Part shown: positions 61,124 to 64,000 of the stretch, in pieces
Layout: each line of letters starts with the position of its first letter
How positions within the stretch are numbered: position 1 is the stretch's first letter
From: Fragilariopsis cylindrus CCMP1102
Taxonomy: Eukaryota; Bacillariophyta; Bacillariophyceae; Bacillariales; Bacillariaceae
Length of the DNA stretch: 64,000 nucleotides
Direction: 5' to 3'
Assembly: GCA_900095095.1 (NCBI GenBank)
Contig: FMBT01000324.1
Coordinates: 62,001 to 126,000 of the forward strand
Notes under the pieces: model-generated
The model's database searches: none
What the model was told of the DNA's origin: nothing
Seen by the model: the letters and a program-made list of their open reading frames with translations, nothing else
Translations under genes and position numbers: made by a program

Positions 61124-62561
61124 ATGGCTAAAATTAACAAGAACAAGGGAAAGAAAAAGCAACAGCAAGAAATTGCTAAGGCTGTGAAAAAACCACCTGT
61201 GAAGAAAACAAAGGGTGGTGACGAGGATAAGTTTACATGGGAAGATATTGCTGCAATGTCAGATTCTGATGACGACAATGATGGAATCGACGAAGCGATT
61301 GAGACGAGCGCGAAGGCCAAGAATCTTCGCAAAGCTATCACAAACAATCTTGGTGGTCTATTGACATCACTAGAAAAAGAAAAAATGAATAATAGCGAAG
61401 AAGAAGAATTTGAAGAACACGATCTGGATGCATCTAGTGTAGAAGAAGATGACGAGGCAGAGGAAGATGACGAGGCAGAGGAAACGGAAGGCAATGATGA
61501 TAATAGTAATGCAGAAAAGAACGAATCGTTTATTGATCAGATTAAAAATAATGTTGACGGCGATAATAATGATAGCGACAGCGACGAAGAAGAAGAAGTC
61601 GAAGACAAAGAAGGTACCAAAGTTGAGAAAAAATATAAGAAACTTCAGGACAACAATTATATAAATTCGAAGGCACTTTCAGTTGTTGCTGCTGAGCTGA
61701 CATCTATACAATCTAAATTACCATGGGCAGAAACTTTTGTGATCGTACCTCCAACTCCCCTTCCTTTCGGAGAGAACGGAGATCCTGAAAGTAATCCTCT
61801 TGATATCCATGATGATTTGAAACGAGAAGTGGCATTCTACAACACGGCTCTCGAGGCAGTTAACTTAGCACGACCGAAATGTCAAGAATTTGGTATCCCC
61901 TTCTCCCGACCTGAAGACTTTTTTGTAGAAATGGTCAAGACTGATGGTAAGTTGAGAAGAAGAAAAAAAAAGGATAGTGAATAATGAACTTTCCAGTCGT
62001 CCTTGTAACTATTGGCTAGTTTTATCGCTTGAATGGGACTACAATTGTCTAACGTATTTTTTTCTCTCTTCTTTTTTTTATCTTTAAGATCACATGGCTA
62101 ATGTTAAGGACCGTCTTATATTTGAAAACAAAAAGATCGAGGCTGTTGCATCACGTAAATCGAGTAAGGAACAAAAACTTCGTGCCAAAGAATCTAATTC
62201 CAATCGACTTGCAGAAAAGGCCAAGCGGAAAAAAGATCACTTCCAAGAAGTTGAAGAATGGGCGAATTCTGCTGCAAAACAACGTGGTGGGGCCCTTCGT
62301 GACGACATGGACGATCACTTTTTGAACAATAGAAACAGTGGTGGTGGTCCAGGCAAGAAGCGTCAAATTGCTGATAAGAAGTTTGGATTTGGTGGAAAGA
62401 AAGGACGATTCAAGCAGAATGATCGCAAATCTATGAACGACACATCTAGTTTTAATCCGCGTGGTAATTTTGCTGAAGGGATGAAGAAGTCAGCCAAGGG
62501 CGGCGCTGGCGCAGCTAGAACTGGAAAGAGAGCTCGAGACGCAAAGCGGGCTAAAAGATAA
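61124..62561 (+). CDS. EBP2: EBP2, rRNA-processing protein
   Basis: A nucleolar factor for 27S pre-rRNA processing and 60S assembly. Exons are 61124-61946 and 62089-62561 (GT-AG intron 61947-62088, phase 1), 431 residues. The start ATG precedes AKINKNKGKKKQQQEIAKAV, a nucleolar-like basic stretch, followed by long acidic Glu/Asp segments (EEDDEAEEDDEAEETEG). The conserved core is KLPWAETFVIVPPTPLPFGE, DDLKREVAFYNTALEAVNLA, FSRPEDFFVEMVKTD joined to DHMANVKDRLIFENKKIEAV and RAKESNSNRLAEKAKRKKDH. The C-terminus GGKKGRFKQNDRKSMNDTSS is basic. This is the full EBP2 pattern (acidic N-half, ...DY/FFAEM-KTD-HM-KV...). The frame is intact. Two 9-residue acidic repeats lie near residue 110. Confidence 0.94.
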
Positions 62562-63893
62562 AGATGAGGCATTTTGATGCAGATTAATACGAAACATAAC
62601 TACTAGTAAAGATATAAAAAATTCTGTATCACATTTATAATTTCAAGTTTACACTATACATTCAAACATGGCATGCTACCCCTTCTTATGCTATGCATTA
62701 ATTCTTCCTGATTTTAAGTTGGCGACAGTAAGTTGAGTTATGCTTTATCACACCACGACTAGTTATGACTACTAGTGTAATTGAGTAGTTAACTGATGCT
62801 GGTAGAGCTTGACAAACACTTAGTAGTTAAAACACACAGCTAAGTATTTATAATATTTATAGTAGAGATGATGGTCATGAGCACCAAGAATTAGTTGCAT
62901 TGACAAATGATGTACTGAAAGAGGAATGATGAAGAATAGATAGAAAGTGATCTGAGAGAAGAAACTAAGAGAGCAGCATGGCCCTCAAAGTGCAGGAGGG
63001 GGTGCAATGATGGTAAAGTATTTGGCGAGGATATTCACAGATAACCTTATAATGAATTGTCTTGGTCCATATGTAATTCAACTCTAATACTGTGACAAGC
63101 AATCCATTTATCATTTAGAATACATCATGATGAGATCATGTGGCGGGGTTATCTGATGATATGTGTTCCATTCTTCAAAAAAGCAAAATATGCATTTTTG
63201 AACGTAGAAATTATCTGACATCCTTTCCGATGCTTGTGGGATGTACAAGTCTGTCTATATTGGAAACGAAGGAAAATGCCTTTGTCCGGAAACGTGTCAT
63301 TTTGGACAGAAGTGGTAAGATTTGGCAAGACTGGCGGGTTGGTGGTACTCTACAAGTAATGCCGAATGTACTAGTAAGTCATAATGAATCTAATCTATCT
63401 AATTCAATTCAATTCTCCTTCGGAAGAAGATGGGGGCATGAATGAGCAGAAAATAACTACTGCAGTAGATAGACCGTACACGAGACAAGAAGTTAAGGAT
63501 TAAACGAAACAAAATCTTGTCGTCGTACACTACAAAAACTCTTCCAACAAATGATGCTCATCGAATAAAATAATAATAATTTCGATGCGCCACATTTATT
63601 CTAATGGATACAATAATAATAATAATAATGTAAATCAATACACATCGTAACGAGAGTTGCTATTATATTGCTTGCATTGCATTGCACAGGGCAGTTCTTT
63701 TTCTTTTCCTTCCTTTCCAAATTGATATATATTATATAAATACACATTTGTCTGTTCATTGATGATTTATCGCTTCCCAAGACAAAAAATAAAACACACA
63801 CAACACGGACTTTTAATTTATTATATAAAAGTTATTATCTCTTTTTCTCTGGCCTCATCTATCTTTCATTTGTTAATTATCATTATCTTTACT
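62562..63893. other. Intergenic stretch, about 1.3 kb
   Basis: This lies between the 3' ends of EBP2 (plus) and ARF (minus). A plus-strand frame at 63140-63445 has neither a natural start nor a motif and is rejected. AAT and AC repeats occur near 63566-63630 and 63793-63810. The last ~100 bp are probably the ARF 3' UTR. Confidence 0.45.
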
Positions 63894-64000
63894 TTACTTT
63901 CTCTTTACCAAAGTAGCAGAAAGCCAATCAAGTCCCTCGTATAGACCATCTCCGGTGGTGGCACAACATGCCTGGATGTACCACTGGCGGTAGGACGGAC
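63894..64000 (-). CDS. ARF-family small GTPase, C-terminal part only
   Basis: The final 35 codons of a minus-strand gene that starts beyond the right edge. The frame reads [20 protein letters not shown] and [13 protein letters not shown], stop at 63894-63896. The segment [19 protein letters not shown] is the C-terminal guanine-binding motif (CAT/S-G) and last helix of class I ARF GTPases, which control COPI and clathrin-adaptor recruitment. R-Q-W-Y in place of the usual R-N/H-W-Y is a minor variation. The rest of the gene is outside the window. Confidence 0.9.
   Translation of the reverse strand, partial: PSYRQWYIQACCATTGDGLYEGLDWLSATLVKRK

Noticed and set aside
63140-63445. Plus-strand frame of about 100 codons
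   Set aside because: It lacks an ATG near its start, has no recognisable motif, and the amino acid order looks random.

Overview
The window reads as nuclear DNA of a diatom, probably a pennate. The evidence is short GT-AG introns (about 75-400 bp, donors mostly GTAAGT), AT-rich intergenic DNA full of microsatellites, a cyclin that looks like the diatom-type cyclins, and presequences with an ASAFAP-like joint (Ala-Ser-Gly-Phe in acetylglutamate kinase, Asn-Ala-Phe-Ser in a 621-residue protein). A plant/algal type topoisomerase VI A subunit is also present. The genus cannot be fixed by eye. I saw no virus-like element, CRISPR array, rRNA or convincing tRNA.

Layout, left to right: a 3'-incomplete membrane protein (possibly COA1/TIM21-like), branched-chain ketoacid dehydrogenase E1-alpha, a tiny complex I subunit (NDUFB3-like, 56 residues), a UBA-UAS-UIM-UBX protein, a cyclin, FGAM synthase, AP-3 delta, a secreted or plastid-targeted RRM protein, a FAM173-like lysine methyltransferase, PEX5, the AMPK/SnRK1 catalytic subunit, VPS11, a membrane-anchored coiled-coil/SAP-like protein, RFT1, a very acidic nuclear-type protein, MoaE, a NAP1-family histone chaperone, an R2R3-type MYB factor, a mu-homology-domain protein, an uncharacterised plastid-type protein, a TMEM104-like transporter, topoisomerase VI A, acetylglutamate kinase, EBP2 and the 3' end of an ARF GTPase. 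These are mostly housekeeping genes on both strands with no operon logic. Several are head-to-head pairs a few hundred bases apart (methyltransferase/PEX5, AMPK/VPS11, NAGK/EBP2), so shared promoter regions are likely. AP-3 delta, VPS11, the mu-domain protein and ARF all serve membrane traffic.

The most striking sequence-level observation is that at least fourteen apparent frame breaks fall inside otherwise well conserved genes, nearly all of one base and nearly all in the -1 direction. Once each is allowed for, the exon phases of these genes add up exactly. Uncorrected deletions in a long-read assembly explain this best, but the one-sided direction deserves a check. The most interesting biology is a VPS11 that keeps its propeller, solenoid and C-terminal tail but has lost the RING domain.
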